A stretch of DNA of 64,000 nucleotides from Alloprevotella sp. (GTDB taxonomy: Bacteria > Bacteroidota > Bacteroidia > Bacteroidales > Bacteroidaceae): positions 62,001-126,000 of the forward strand of contig JAFUTC010000007.1 of the NCBI GenBank assembly GCA_017471505.1, written 5' to 3'. A program made the translations under genes and the position numbers. This document shows positions 24,119-33,240 of this stretch, piece by piece. The notes beneath the pieces were generated by a model. The model did not search any database, was not told the DNA's origin, and saw nothing but the letters and a program-made list of their open reading frames with translations. Numbering within the stretch: position 1 is the first letter of the stretch; each line of letters opens with the position of its first letter.

Positions 24119-24913
24119 CTACTTGATTTTGCGACGGATAATGCCGAGTTTCGATTGGTTGATGAACTCAAGCACATTGCCTATTTCCTCGCTGTCGGGG
24201 ATTTGATCCTTGATGCGCTGGATAACGTCTTCCAAACTGGTGTCGCTCATGTAGATGATTCGGTAGGCGTTGCTGATGTGGCTCACTACGCGCTCGTCGA
24301 TTTCCCCGTACTTGCCGAGCACATCAACGTTGACACCGTGATAGGTGGTTGGGTTGCCGCCGGCAATCAGGTAAGGAGGCACGTCGTGGTGTACGCGGCT
24401 GCCACTTTGCACAAGCGAGAAGATGCCGACCTGTACGGTGTGGTGCAGGATGACCCCGCTCGACAGGATTACATAGTCGCTAATCTTGCACTCCCCTGCC
24501 AACTGGGCGTGGATGCCTATGACGCAGTGGCTGCCGATAATCACATCGTGGCAGATGTGTACGCCGTCCATCAGGAAGTTGTCGTCGCCGATTGACGTGG
24601 CCGTGGTCTCGTCGAGACTGCCTGCGATGACCACGTTTTCACGTATGCGGTTTTTGTGGCCAATCTTCACATGGGTCTGCTGGCCTGTCTTGTAGCGGAA
24701 ACTCTGCGGCGTGGCGCCGATTACGGCATTCTGATAGATGATATTGTCATTGCCCATGACGGTTCCCTCAAGGATGGAGACGTGGGACATGATGACACAG
24801 TTGTCGCCGATAACCACATTCTTGTCGATGTAGGCGAACGGATGAACGACAACTCCTTCTCCGAGTCGGGCCGACGGGTCGATATAGGCTAAAGGACTGA
24901 TTTGTGATTGCAT
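24119..24913 (-). CDS. LpxA-like acyltransferase with altered active site
   Basis: A 264-residue left-handed beta-helix protein of the UDP-GlcNAc acyltransferase (LpxA) type, with hexapeptide repeats from residue 10 to about 180 and the LpxA C-terminal helical domain (AYRIIYMSDTSLEDVIQRIK). LpxA transfers a hydroxyacyl chain to UDP-GlcNAc in lipid A synthesis. The catalytic His pair is kept (DGVHICHD, His119 and His122). The LpxA histidine of LAGH is Glu141 here (LAGECKI), and the HRGT motif is replaced by AGSLDETT. Bacteroidota usually carry the true lpxA beside an lpxC-fabZ fusion, so this is probably a paralogue. It follows tolC by 24 bp in the RND efflux operon. Acting on another nucleotide sugar is possible. 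Confidence 0.8.
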   Translation of the reverse strand: MQSQISPLAYIDPSARLGEGVVVHPFAYIDKNVVIGDNCVIMSHVSILEGTVMGNDNIIYQNAVIGATPQSFRYKTGQQTHVKIGHKNRIRENVVIAGSLDETTATSIGDDNFLMDGVHICHDVIIGSHCVIGIHAQLAGECKISDYVILSSGVILHHTVQVGIFSLVQSGSRVHHDVPPYLIAGGNPTTYHGVNVDVLGKYGEIDERVVSHISNAYRIIYMSDTSLEDVIQRIKDQIPDSEEIGNVLEFINQSKLGIIRRKIK

Positions 24914-24937
24914 AGTCGTATGATTTTGGATAACAGT

Positions 24938-26323
24938 TTAACGGCCGCCGCCAAGGGCCTGGTAGATGGTTATGCCCGTCTGTAGCAAGTCGAAGCGGTC
25001 GCTTATGAGGTTGAGTTGTGCCTGAAGCAGATTCTGCTGTGCCACGAGTGTTTCCAGGTAGGACACACTGTTGTCGTTGCGGAACACAAACTCGGTGACT
25101 TCTGCCGTATTGGTAAGTTCGCCAACAAGTTGCTTGTCGGTTTCAATCTTTTGTTGCAGGGCATGATAGTCGGCCAGTGCCGAACTGATTTCATTACCGG
25201 CATTGAGCAAAGCCTGCTCAAACTTAATCTGAGCATCTTCCTGCTGCGCCTTTGCGATGTCAAGATTGGCTTTGAGCTTACCCTGTGCAAACAGAGGCTG
25301 CACGAGCGAGGCTACGGCATTGGCCAAAATCTTGCCGGGATTGACGAGTCCCATACCCGAATTGTTGGTCCAGGCACCGGAACCCGACAGCGTGAGTTTT
25401 GGATAGAACTCGCCGCGAGCGCCAAGCACTCCGTAGAAGGCATAAGCCATCTGCAGTTCGGCAATACGAACGTCCGGACGTGCAGCAAGCAGTTGCAGAG
25501 GTATGCCTACGGAAAATTCATCGGGGAAACTGGCGTCGGCAAGTTTTCCACGCTCTATCTCGTGGGGCGCCTCGTGCAAAAGTGCACACAGACTGTTCTC
25601 GGCCGAGGTGATAGAGGCCTGTAGTTTGGGAATAGAGGCCAGCAGCGTCAGGTAATTGGCCTTCGACTGCGAAACTGCTGCAGAGTTGGTGTATCCGGCT
25701 TGTTTCATCAATTCCATTGCCTGTACATTCTTGTCCCAAATCTCTCCGGTAGCCTTGGTAGTGGCTAGTTGCTCGTCGAGCATCTCAAGTGTGTAGTACA
25801 AGTTTGCTACGGCAGCGATGATGGCCGTTTGCGTGGCCTGGCGGGCTACTTTTGTCTGCTCAAGGGCCACTTCGCTTTGCTTCTTTGCATTGCGCAGCGT
25901 GCCGAAAGCATCGATTTGCCAACTGGCCTGCAAGGGGAAGTTGTAGATTTTGCTGGCCTTACCGAAATCCCAACTGCTGACAGTGCCGTTTGCGCCTATC
26001 GAAATCTGCGGATAGAAAGCCAGACGCGACACACGGAGTCCACTCTCAGCCTGCCGGACGGTGAGGTCGGCACTGCGGAGGTCGGAGTTTTTCTCCAAGG
26101 CCGTGTAGATGAGCCGTTGCAGTAGCGGGTCGGTAAACACCTCTTGCCAAGGTCTGTCGCCAAGGGAGGTGGTGTCGGCCTGGAGGGCATTGGCGGCAGC
26201 CACACTATCGCGGTATAGGTTTTGCATTATCTGGTCCACGTTCTTGCGCTCGTAGTTCGAGTAGAGTCCGCAGGAACTAAACACCAGCGTAAGGCTCAAC
26301 AGTAATAATGTGTATTTTTTCAT
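24938..26323 (-). CDS. Outer-membrane efflux lipoprotein, TolC/NodT type
   Basis: A 461-residue outer-membrane factor of the RND efflux system. The signal peptide MKKYTLLLLSLTLVFSSC ends in a lipobox, so the protein is a lipoprotein, as in the OprM/NodT branch. Two coiled-coil repeat halves are visible: SDLRSADLTVRQAESGLRVS in the first, and ALLNAGNEISSALADYHALQ with VAQQNLLQAQLNLISDRFDL in the second. It forms the exit channel joined to the AcrB-like pump by the AcrA-like adaptor. The order adaptor, pump, channel is standard; the gene lies 33 bp after the pump gene. Confidence 0.94.
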   Translation of the reverse strand: MKKYTLLLLSLTLVFSSCGLYSNYERKNVDQIMQNLYRDSVAAANALQADTTSLGDRPWQEVFTDPLLQRLIYTALEKNSDLRSADLTVRQAESGLRVSRLAFYPQISIGANGTVSSWDFGKASKIYNFPLQASWQIDAFGTLRNAKKQSEVALEQTKVARQATQTAIIAAVANLYYTLEMLDEQLATTKATGEIWDKNVQAMELMKQAGYTNSAAVSQSKANYLTLLASIPKLQASITSAENSLCALLHEAPHEIERGKLADASFPDEFSVGIPLQLLAARPDVRIAELQMAYAFYGVLGARGEFYPKLTLSGSGAWTNNSGMGLVNPGKILANAVASLVQPLFAQGKLKANLDIAKAQQEDAQIKFEQALLNAGNEISSALADYHALQQKIETDKQLVGELTNTAEVTEFVFRNDNSVSYLETLVAQQNLLQAQLNLISDRFDLLQTGITIYQALGGGR

Positions 26324-26356
26324 GTGTGTAAAATGCTATTGAGTTAAGACATCGGT

Positions 26357-29300
26357 TCATTTTCTGGTGTACTGCTCGATATCTGCGGCGGCATCCGTGT
26401 CTTCGATTTCTTCCCATACCATCGGCTTGAATCGCTCTTGGATAGCCTGGAAGATGACAAACAGACTGGGCACTACAAATATCTGGCAAATCATGCCGAT
26501 TAACATACCTCCGACGGCAGCCGTACCAAGCGAGCGGTTGCCATTGCCGCCGACTCCGAATGCAAACATCATGGGCAACAAACCAATGACCATTGCAAAC
26601 GAGGTCATCAAAATGGGACGGAGACGTGCTCCGGCGCCCAACACCGCAGCCCAAGTGATGCTCATGCCCATCTTTCTGCGGTCAAGGGCAAACTCGACAA
26701 TCAATATCGCGTTCTTAGCCAACAGACCGATAAGCATAATCAACGCAATCTGCGTGTAGATGTTGTTTTGCGCCGCACCGAAGATTGGCAGGATATTGTT
26801 TATGCCGCCCATTATTTGGATAAATATGAACGAGCCGGCAAGTCCGAACGGAACCGATAAGATTACGGCCAGTGGCAACAGGTAGCTTTCGTATTGTGCA
26901 GAGAGCAACAAGTAGATAAACATGATGCATAGCACAAAAATAAGGCCCGTCGTGTCGGAAGACTTGCTTTCGTCGCGCGTCAGTCCGGAGTACTCGTAAC
27001 TATAACCTTGCGGCAGATATTTCTCTGCGGTTTCCTTAATGGCGGCCATAGCCTCGCCCGACGTATATCCGTCGGCCGGAGAACCATTCACGTCGATTGA
27101 AGTGAAAAGATTGAAGCGGTTGATGTTATCTGGGCCATAGATGCGCTTCAGACTCATAAACTGAGTGATTGGAGCCATCTCCGAGCCGTTTCGAACCATT
27201 ACGTTCTTCAGACTCTCCACATTTATACGCTTACTCGGGTCGGCCTGAATCATTACACGATACAACTTACCGAATCGGTTAAAGTTCGAACTGTATAGAC
27301 CGCCATAGTAGCCTTGCAGCGTAACCAGAATGTCGCTGGGAGTCAGTCCGGCTTTCATGCACTGCGCCACATCGATATCGATTAGATACTGCGGGAAGGC
27401 CGGATTAAAGGTGGTCTGTGCCTGTGCAATCTCCGGACGCTCCAACAAGTGGGAGATAAAGTCCTTGGTCACTTCGAAGAATTTGTTCAAGTCACCACCC
27501 GTACGGTCTTGCATAGAGAAAGTGAAACCGTTGGTAGCACCAAAACCTGGCACCATAGGCGGCTGGAAGAACAGGACTTGTGCGTCCTTGATCACCTCAC
27601 GGCAGCGTAGCAGCAGGTTTATGGAAACCACCTGCGCACCTTCCTTCATCGAGCGTTCTTCCCATGGTTTCATCTTAATGAATACGGTTGCATAACTGGG
27701 ACCTTGTCCGCCAGTCACGCCGAAACCGGAAACCATTCCACGCACGTCTACGGCCGGACTGGAACCTACGATGCTGTCCACCTGCTTCAGCACATAGTCG
27801 GTGCGATCTTGCGAGGTTCCGGGAGGAAGCGTTACGGCACCGATGATGAAGCCAGTGTCCTCGTTCGGAATCAATGCCTGCGGCGTCGCTTTCATAAGCA
27901 TGAACAGCGCGACGATAGACACGACAACTGCGGCCAAAGTCAGTAATGGCTTGCGCGTTATGCGAACCACGGCAGACTTATATTTATTGAGCTGGTGGTC
28001 GAACATGCGATTGAACCACGTATGGAAGCGGGCCACAAAGGTCGACTTTTTCTCGCCTTCCTCCTCGTTGTGCGGTTTCAGGAATAGCGCGCAGAGAGCC
28101 GGTGATAGGGTAAGTGCATTTAGCGCCGAGAAACCGATGGCTATCGCCATGGTAATGCCAAACTGCTGGTAGAAAATGCCGCTCGTCCCACCGATAAAGC
28201 TCACGGGAATAAACACGGCCATCATTACAAGCGTGATAGACACGATTGCGCTACCGAGTTCGCTCATTGCGTCTATGCTGGCTTTCTTCGAAGAGGTGTA
28301 ACCTTGGTCGAGCTTTGCGTGAACACCTTCCACCACTACGATGGCGTCGTCGACCACTATGGCAATGGCCAGCACAAGCGCATTCAGCGTCAGCAGGTTT
28401 ATGGAGAAGCCCATCAGGTTAAGGGCAAAGAACGTACCGATAAGGCTGACGGGAATGGCTATGGCAGGTATCAGTGTGCTTCGCAGGTCTTGCAAGAAGA
28501 TATATACGACAATGAACACAAGCAAGAAGGCTTCGATGAGCGTCTTGATAACTTCTGCGATAGAAGCATAGAGGAAGTCGTTGACATTGTTTAGTTCCTC
28601 AATGATAATGCCGTCGGGCATTGTCTTGTTTGCCTCCGCGAAGAATTCTTGCAGGGTCTCTGCCGTTTCCGTAGCATTGGTTCCGGCCAACTGATAGACC
28701 ATGCAACTCACGGCATTATGTCCGTTTGTCCAGGAACCCCACGCGTAACTTTCGCGACCGAGTTCTATGCGGGCCACATCGCGCAACCGCAGCACTTCTC
28801 CGTCGGGCAATGCCTTAACTACCATGTCTTCGAATTCGGTCTCCGTCGAAAGTCGGCCTTTCCAAGTCAGCGTGTACTGGAAGGTTTGGTTTTCGCGTTC
28901 ACCGATTACGCCAGGGGCAGCCTCGATATTCTGGGTGGCCAACAGTCCGGTGATGTCGCCCGGCATCAAATGGTATTGTGCCATTTTCGCAGGATCGAGC
29001 CACAGGCGCATAGAGTAGCTGCCGCCCATCACCATGGCATCGCCCACACCATTTATTCGTTTAATCTGGGGAATTACGTTAATCTGCGCGTAGTTCTCCA
29101 AAAACTCGCGCGTGTACTTGTCTTTCGAGTCAACCACCGAGAAGACGGCCAGCATCGAGTTCTGACGCTTCTGCGTTATAACACCGATGCGCGTTACCTC
29201 AGCCGGAAGCAAACCTTGGGCCATTGCGACGCGGTTTTGCACATTGACGGCGGCCATGTCGGGGTCGGTTCCCTGCTTAAAGGTAATGGTGATACGCGCC

Positions 29301-29563
29301 GAGCCTGTGCTGGTGGCACTCGAAGACATGTAATCCATGTTTTCCACACCGTTGATTTGCTCTTCAAGCGGAATGATGACCGAGTTCAGTACGGTCTGGG
29401 CATTAGCACCCGTATAAACAGTGGAGACCGATATGGTAGGCGGTGCAATGTCGGGGTATTGCAATACGGGCAGGCTTACAAGGCCGAGCACGCCCAATAT
29501 CACAATAAGAATCGATATTACCGTCGATAGTACCGGTCTTTCTATAAATCTTTGTAAGTTCAT
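26357..29563 (-). CDS. RND efflux pump, AcrB/HAE1 type
   Basis: A 1068-residue inner-membrane proton-driven drug exporter, full length for the HAE1 family. It starts MNLQRFIERPVLSTVISILI, the first membrane helix. Proton-relay aspartates are present in LAIAIVVDDAIVVVEGVHAK (transmembrane segment 4), and the relay lysine in LIGLLAKNAILIVEFALDRR (segment 10). FSALNALTLSPALCALFLKP and the porter domains are intact. It forms a trimer that passes substrates to the TolC-like channel. Substrates cannot be predicted. It sits between the adaptor and channel genes with spacing near 33 bp on each side. Confidence 0.97.
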   Translation of the reverse strand: MNLQRFIERPVLSTVISILIVILGVLGLVSLPVLQYPDIAPPTISVSTVYTGANAQTVLNSVIIPLEEQINGVENMDYMSSSATSTGSARITITFKQGTDPDMAAVNVQNRVAMAQGLLPAEVTRIGVITQKRQNSMLAVFSVVDSKDKYTREFLENYAQINVIPQIKRINGVGDAMVMGGSYSMRLWLDPAKMAQYHLMPGDITGLLATQNIEAAPGVIGERENQTFQYTLTWKGRLSTETEFEDMVVKALPDGEVLRLRDVARIELGRESYAWGSWTNGHNAVSCMVYQLAGTNATETAETLQEFFAEANKTMPDGIIIEELNNVNDFLYASIAEVIKTLIEAFLLVFIVVYIFLQDLRSTLIPAIAIPVSLIGTFFALNLMGFSINLLTLNALVLAIAIVVDDAIVVVEGVHAKLDQGYTSSKKASIDAMSELGSAIVSITLVMMAVFIPVSFIGGTSGIFYQQFGITMAIAIGFSALNALTLSPALCALFLKPHNEEEGEKKSTFVARFHTWFNRMFDHQLNKYKSAVVRITRKPLLTLAAVVVSIVALFMLMKATPQALIPNEDTGFIIGAVTLPPGTSQDRTDYVLKQVDSIVGSSPAVDVRGMVSGFGVTGGQGPSYATVFIKMKPWEERSMKEGAQVVSINLLLRCREVIKDAQVLFFQPPMVPGFGATNGFTFSMQDRTGGDLNKFFEVTKDFISHLLERPEIAQAQTTFNPAFPQYLIDIDVAQCMKAGLTPSDILVTLQGYYGGLYSSNFNRFGKLYRVMIQADPSKRINVESLKNVMVRNGSEMAPITQFMSLKRIYGPDNINRFNLFTSIDVNGSPADGYTSGEAMAAIKETAEKYLPQGYSYEYSGLTRDESKSSDTTGLIFVLCIMFIYLLLSAQYESYLLPLAVILSVPFGLAGSFIFIQIMGGINNILPIFGAAQNNIYTQIALIMLIGLLAKNAILIVEFALDRRKMGMSITWAAVLGAGARLRPILMTSFAMVIGLLPMMFAFGVGGNGNRSLGTAAVGGMLIGMICQIFVVPSLFVIFQAIQERFKPMVWEEIEDTDAAADIEQYTRK

Positions 29564-29595
29564 ATTCTATTTAAGCAACTCGATTCGTAACTGAT

Positions 29596-30774
29596 TTAGA
29601 AAGGCAGTTTGCCATCTTTAATAGCCTGCTTGGCATCCTCGCGCATCTTTGCGGATTCTTCAGGCGTAATCGGTTTGATTTCTTGTTCGTTCTTAAGGGA
29701 TTGTACGCCTTCCACTACGATTCTATCACCGGCTTTCAGTCCGCTGGTAACTACGTAGTTCGAACCATCGTTCTGGCTCTCGACTGTAATCTCGGTAGAG
29801 ATGACTTTGTTATCCTTTCCGACTACATATACGAACTTTTTGTCCTGTATCTCAACGGTAGCAGCCTGCGGAATAAGTATGGCATTTGCCGAGAATACGG
29901 GGAACTGCACATTGGCCGAACCTCCGCTACGCAAGATGCGGTGCGGATTGGCAAAGGTGGCTCGCATCTGTACGGCACCCGTTGTCTGGTCGATGACGCC
30001 GCCTACGGCATCAATCTTGCCCTCTTCTCCGTAGAGCGTTCCGTCGGCAAGCACCAGACGGATGGATGGCATCTGGCGCAAGGCTTCCTGTACGCCGCCG
30101 TTGCCCGTACGTGCCAGTTCGAGCAACTGTTTTTCAGTCATCGAGAAATAGGCATTCACCGAACTCATGTCGGAAACGGTCGTAAACGGCTCTTGCATGC
30201 TCGGACCCACTAATGCACCTACTTTCAAAGGTATCATTCCTATCACGCCGCTGGCGGGACTTGTAACCGTACACCAATTCAGGTTGTCCTGAGCTGAGGC
30301 CAACTGAGCCTGAGCCGAAGCCAACTGAGCCTTCAGACTCTTCAGGTTGTTTTCGGCAAGTTGCAAGTCGTAGTCGCTAATAATGTCCTTGCTGCGAAGC
30401 AGTTTCTTGTTTTCAACCGTCAGTTCCTGCGTAGATATATTGGCACGAACCACGTCGATTTGTGCGCGGGCTGCCTTCACAGCAGCCAGGTATTGGGCAT
30501 TGTCAATCTGAAACAAAACCTGTCCCTTACTTACCATCTGGCCTTCTTTGACGCGGATGCTGGTTATAAAGCCCGATATTTTCGGACGAATCTCCACGTC
30601 TTGCACACCCTTGATGGATGCGGGATAAGTAACGTTCAACTGTGCCTGTTGGGGTTGCACCGTGATGACGGCATAGCGGTCGTCGGCAGGCGGCAGGCCC
30701 TGTTGTTTCTTTCCACAACTTACCAGTGAGGCAAGTACGAGCGATAAGACTACAATTCTTTTCATTCGTTTCAT
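29596..30774 (-). CDS. RND efflux periplasmic adaptor lipoprotein, AcrA type
   Basis: A 392-residue membrane fusion protein linking pump and channel. The lipoprotein signal MKRMKRIVVLSLVLASLVSC ends in a lipobox. The order is the family one: a barrel-sandwich start with IRPKISGFITSIRVKEGQMV (about 62-81), a coiled-coil hairpin (ARAQIDVVRANISTQELTVE and NNLKSLKAQLASAQAQLASA), the returning lipoyl half WCTVTSPASGVIGMIPLKVG, then beta-barrel and membrane-proximal domains. It is first in the adaptor-pump-channel-lpxA-like operon. A palindrome array lies about 200 bp upstream. Only a poor TAAATTCG promoter-like element was seen before it. Confidence 0.95.
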   Translation of the reverse strand: MKRMKRIVVLSLVLASLVSCGKKQQGLPPADDRYAVITVQPQQAQLNVTYPASIKGVQDVEIRPKISGFITSIRVKEGQMVSKGQVLFQIDNAQYLAAVKAARAQIDVVRANISTQELTVENKKLLRSKDIISDYDLQLAENNLKSLKAQLASAQAQLASAQDNLNWCTVTSPASGVIGMIPLKVGALVGPSMQEPFTTVSDMSSVNAYFSMTEKQLLELARTGNGGVQEALRQMPSIRLVLADGTLYGEEGKIDAVGGVIDQTTGAVQMRATFANPHRILRSGGSANVQFPVFSANAILIPQAATVEIQDKKFVYVVGKDNKVISTEITVESQNDGSNYVVTSGLKAGDRIVVEGVQSLKNEQEIKPITPEESAKMREDAKQAIKDGKLPF

Positions 30775-30982
30775 TTTCTATTTGTTTGTTTAATTATTAT
30801 TCAGTTATGGTTTTTACTAAAACGCGAATTTAGCAATAAACTTTTGTAAGCCGAAAAGTTTCCTTGACTATTATTTACCAATCGTTAAGAATTTCTGCAA
30901 AATCATCGTTGAAATGGCAACTTTGAGTAGCAAATCGGACGACAAAACCGACTCAGGAATCGAATGTCCGAAGTCGTGCCGG

Positions 30983-31083
30983 AATTGCATAATCCGATAT
31001 TGAAATTGAATAATGGAATATTCAGATTGTATAATGCAATTTTGAAATTTGATTATGCAATTTTTCTGTCCCATAATGCTATT
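30983..31083. repeat. Phased palindrome array, AATT family (array 5)
   Basis: Five units start at 30983, 31004, 31025, 31046 and 31067, exactly 21 bp apart. They include AATTGCATAATCCGATA, GATTGTATAATGCAATT and AATTTGATTATGCAATT. The array occupies the 404-bp gap between the efflux operon start and the GH84 terminator. From 30775 to 30982 nothing was recognised apart from AT-rich sequence and a weak promoter-like element. Confidence 0.9.
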
Positions 31084-31111
31084 TTCAGCCTGCATTGGCA
31101 CTGTGGCAAAT

Positions 31112-31155
31112 AGAAAAGGGCGGCCACTCTCCTACTCCGAGGAAAATGGTCGCCC
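31112..31155 (-). terminator. Terminator of the GH84 gene
   Basis: GGGCGgCCA (31118-31126) pairs with TGGtCGCCC (31147-31155), one mismatch, followed on the minus strand by CTTTTCTATTT, 23 bp after the stop. Confidence 0.75.
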
Positions 31156-31178
31156 CCTATCTCTATCGATTGGCTCTG

Positions 31179-33104
31179 CTATTCGGCTTTCTTGGCGGCG
31201 TCTTCTTTCAGCCAGTCGATAAATGGCCGCAAGGTCTGCGCCGCAGGTTCTGCCGTCTCCAAACTGAGTTTGATGTCGTCGCCCAGTCCGGTGAGAATCT
31301 CAAACTTATAGTCGGCATTGTTCTCATAGTCGGACTCCACGGGCTGACGGCCTTCCAGCAGATTTACGGCGTCGCGCGTCATGGCCTTGAGTTTCAACAG
31401 CCACGGACGAAGGTCGTCGTAGAAAAGTCGGTCGCTCTTCAACTTCGAATCCTTAAGTCCCTCGAGCACGCCACAGGCCTCGTGAACCGATTTCAGTTCC
31501 GCCAGCAAAACGTCCTTGACCGTCTGGTCCGGACGATATTGCTTATAGTCGTTCATAATATACTCCAACGCATCGGCATCGTAGTAGCGCAGGAAAGGAG
31601 CAGCCTTTCTCAGGGCTTCCACATAGGGTGCGCTGACTGTTGCCTTCAGCGAGGCTTCCCAACTCTTCTGGGCATTGAAAGCATTATTGTGCCAGGTGTA
31701 ATCTGCGGCGCTGAACAGTGCAATCTTCGACACTTCGCCCTGCTGCATGGGGTTGAGGATTATCGTGCCCGTTCCGCGAAGCGACGGTTCCAGTCTTGCC
31801 ATGTTGGCAATATGCTTTTCGTCGCGGAAGTTCGCATAGATGTCCATCGGGAAAAGTTTGGTCACGTCGTTGTCGTTGCAAGGATAGTTCCACCACCAGC
31901 TGGGTTCGTTTCCGAGCCACTTAGCCACTCGTTCAAGGTCGAAACTGTTCGGCACCGACCATATCTTTCGGCCGGTAATATAGATATTGACTTTCTCGGG
32001 CACGCTCCGCAACGAACGGAAGAACCTTTCACCCTTTTCCAGCGACACCCACGAGTAGGCATATAGTTGGGGCACATAGTGCAACGGCTTAACCATCTCG
32101 TCGGCCATGGCTCCGATGCCGTTCCATCGCTGGTCTATTCGGTTCTGTAGGTCGGCCAGGCGAAGGGCACAGCGATTCAGCGACACATCGTCGTCGGGCA
32201 CGCCCACGTCGTCAACAAACACGCCAAACTGACGGACGCCCAACTGATGCATTGCCTCAAACTTATCCATAATCTTGTCAATCACTTTCACGTCGGTAGT
32301 GTCCATGAAAGTATGTCCGGGATGAATGGCCCAAATAAAGTTCACCTTGTTCTCGTGAGCCACGTCGCAAATCTCTTTCAGCATCTGCTGCGTCAGGTAG
32401 CCTATGCGCTGCTGCTCGGGTGTAATGGTTGTGGGATAGGCATCGCCCCAATACTTCGAGTGATAAGGGTCAGACTTCGCTCCGTACATGTAGGCGTTCA
32501 TCTTGTAGCGTGCCATGAAGCGAAACAAGTCCTTCGTCACTTCGGCCGAATATGGCACTCCGTAATAGCCTTCTATCACACCGCGGTTTTTAAGGTCGGC
32601 ATAGTCGTAGATGGTTACGGCTGACAGATTCGACGTACCTCCGTCGAAAATCTGCTCGAGAGTGGCCAAACCGCAGAATACGGCATCGGTGTTCTCGCCT
32701 ACAATCAGCAACTGTGCCTTGCCGGCCTTGTTGCCGTAAAGGTGGAAGATATGGCGGTCGTACTTGCGCGCATTGAACACACTACGCGACAGTTGCAGTG
32801 CATCTACCTTCTTGTCGGCCGAACCGTGACTTCCGTTCGTGCCTAAAAGCAAGTTGCTGGTCTGCTTGTTCACCTTGTCGGCAAAGCGAACGTCCAGTCC
32901 ACTTTCTTTAAGAATCTGCTCAGCCCGATTGCGCGTGGCTTGGTCGATAGTAGGTTCTGCCACCACCGTGACCACCTTGGAGAACGACACCGTATGGGGC
33001 AAGACGATTTGCTTTTGTGGTACGGGGAAAATCGTGTAGTCGTGCTGCGCCATAATATTCATCGAAAAAATAGCACAGACAAACAGGAAGAAATACTTTT
33101 TCAT
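31179..33104 (-). CDS. Exported GH84 beta-N-acetylglucosaminidase
   Basis: A 641-residue glycoside hydrolase of family 84 (O-GlcNAcase/hyaluronidase type), releasing terminal beta-linked GlcNAc from host glycans. The signal peptide is MKKYFFLFVCAIFSMNIMAQ. A GH20b-like N-terminal domain (about 25-165) precedes the catalytic barrel, which opens with RGVIEGYYGVPYS (about 174-186) and carries the adjacent catalytic aspartates in FGVFVDDVG (Asp298 and Asp299). Family members use substrate-assisted catalysis with that pair. A helical C-terminal domain ends the protein; no carbohydrate-binding module is evident. I start at 33104 because the longer reading adds 30 residues before a clear signal peptide. 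The released GlcNAc would join the sialate-derived pool. Confidence 0.94.
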   Translation of the reverse strand: MKKYFFLFVCAIFSMNIMAQHDYTIFPVPQKQIVLPHTVSFSKVVTVVAEPTIDQATRNRAEQILKESGLDVRFADKVNKQTSNLLLGTNGSHGSADKKVDALQLSRSVFNARKYDRHIFHLYGNKAGKAQLLIVGENTDAVFCGLATLEQIFDGGTSNLSAVTIYDYADLKNRGVIEGYYGVPYSAEVTKDLFRFMARYKMNAYMYGAKSDPYHSKYWGDAYPTTITPEQQRIGYLTQQMLKEICDVAHENKVNFIWAIHPGHTFMDTTDVKVIDKIMDKFEAMHQLGVRQFGVFVDDVGVPDDDVSLNRCALRLADLQNRIDQRWNGIGAMADEMVKPLHYVPQLYAYSWVSLEKGERFFRSLRSVPEKVNIYITGRKIWSVPNSFDLERVAKWLGNEPSWWWNYPCNDNDVTKLFPMDIYANFRDEKHIANMARLEPSLRGTGTIILNPMQQGEVSKIALFSAADYTWHNNAFNAQKSWEASLKATVSAPYVEALRKAAPFLRYYDADALEYIMNDYKQYRPDQTVKDVLLAELKSVHEACGVLEGLKDSKLKSDRLFYDDLRPWLLKLKAMTRDAVNLLEGRQPVESDYENNADYKFEILTGLGDDIKLSLETAEPAAQTLRPFIDWLKEDAAKKAE

Positions 33105-33178
33105 GGAAATGCGTATGGTATCTTGTTTGAAAATTTTCGTAAAGTTAGCGCAAATTTCATAATTGCATCGGCACATAC

Positions 33179-33218
33179 AAAAGAAATAGGGCACGAATAC
33201 GGATATCCGTGCCCTATC
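33179..33218 (-). terminator. Terminator of the DASS transporter gene
   Basis: A perfect 10-bp stem ATAGGGCACG (33187-33196) and CGTGCCCTAT (33209-33218), followed on the minus strand by TTTCTTTT, 23 bp past the stop. Confidence 0.9.
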
Positions 33219-33240
33219 GATGCTTATTATAACAGTTGGT

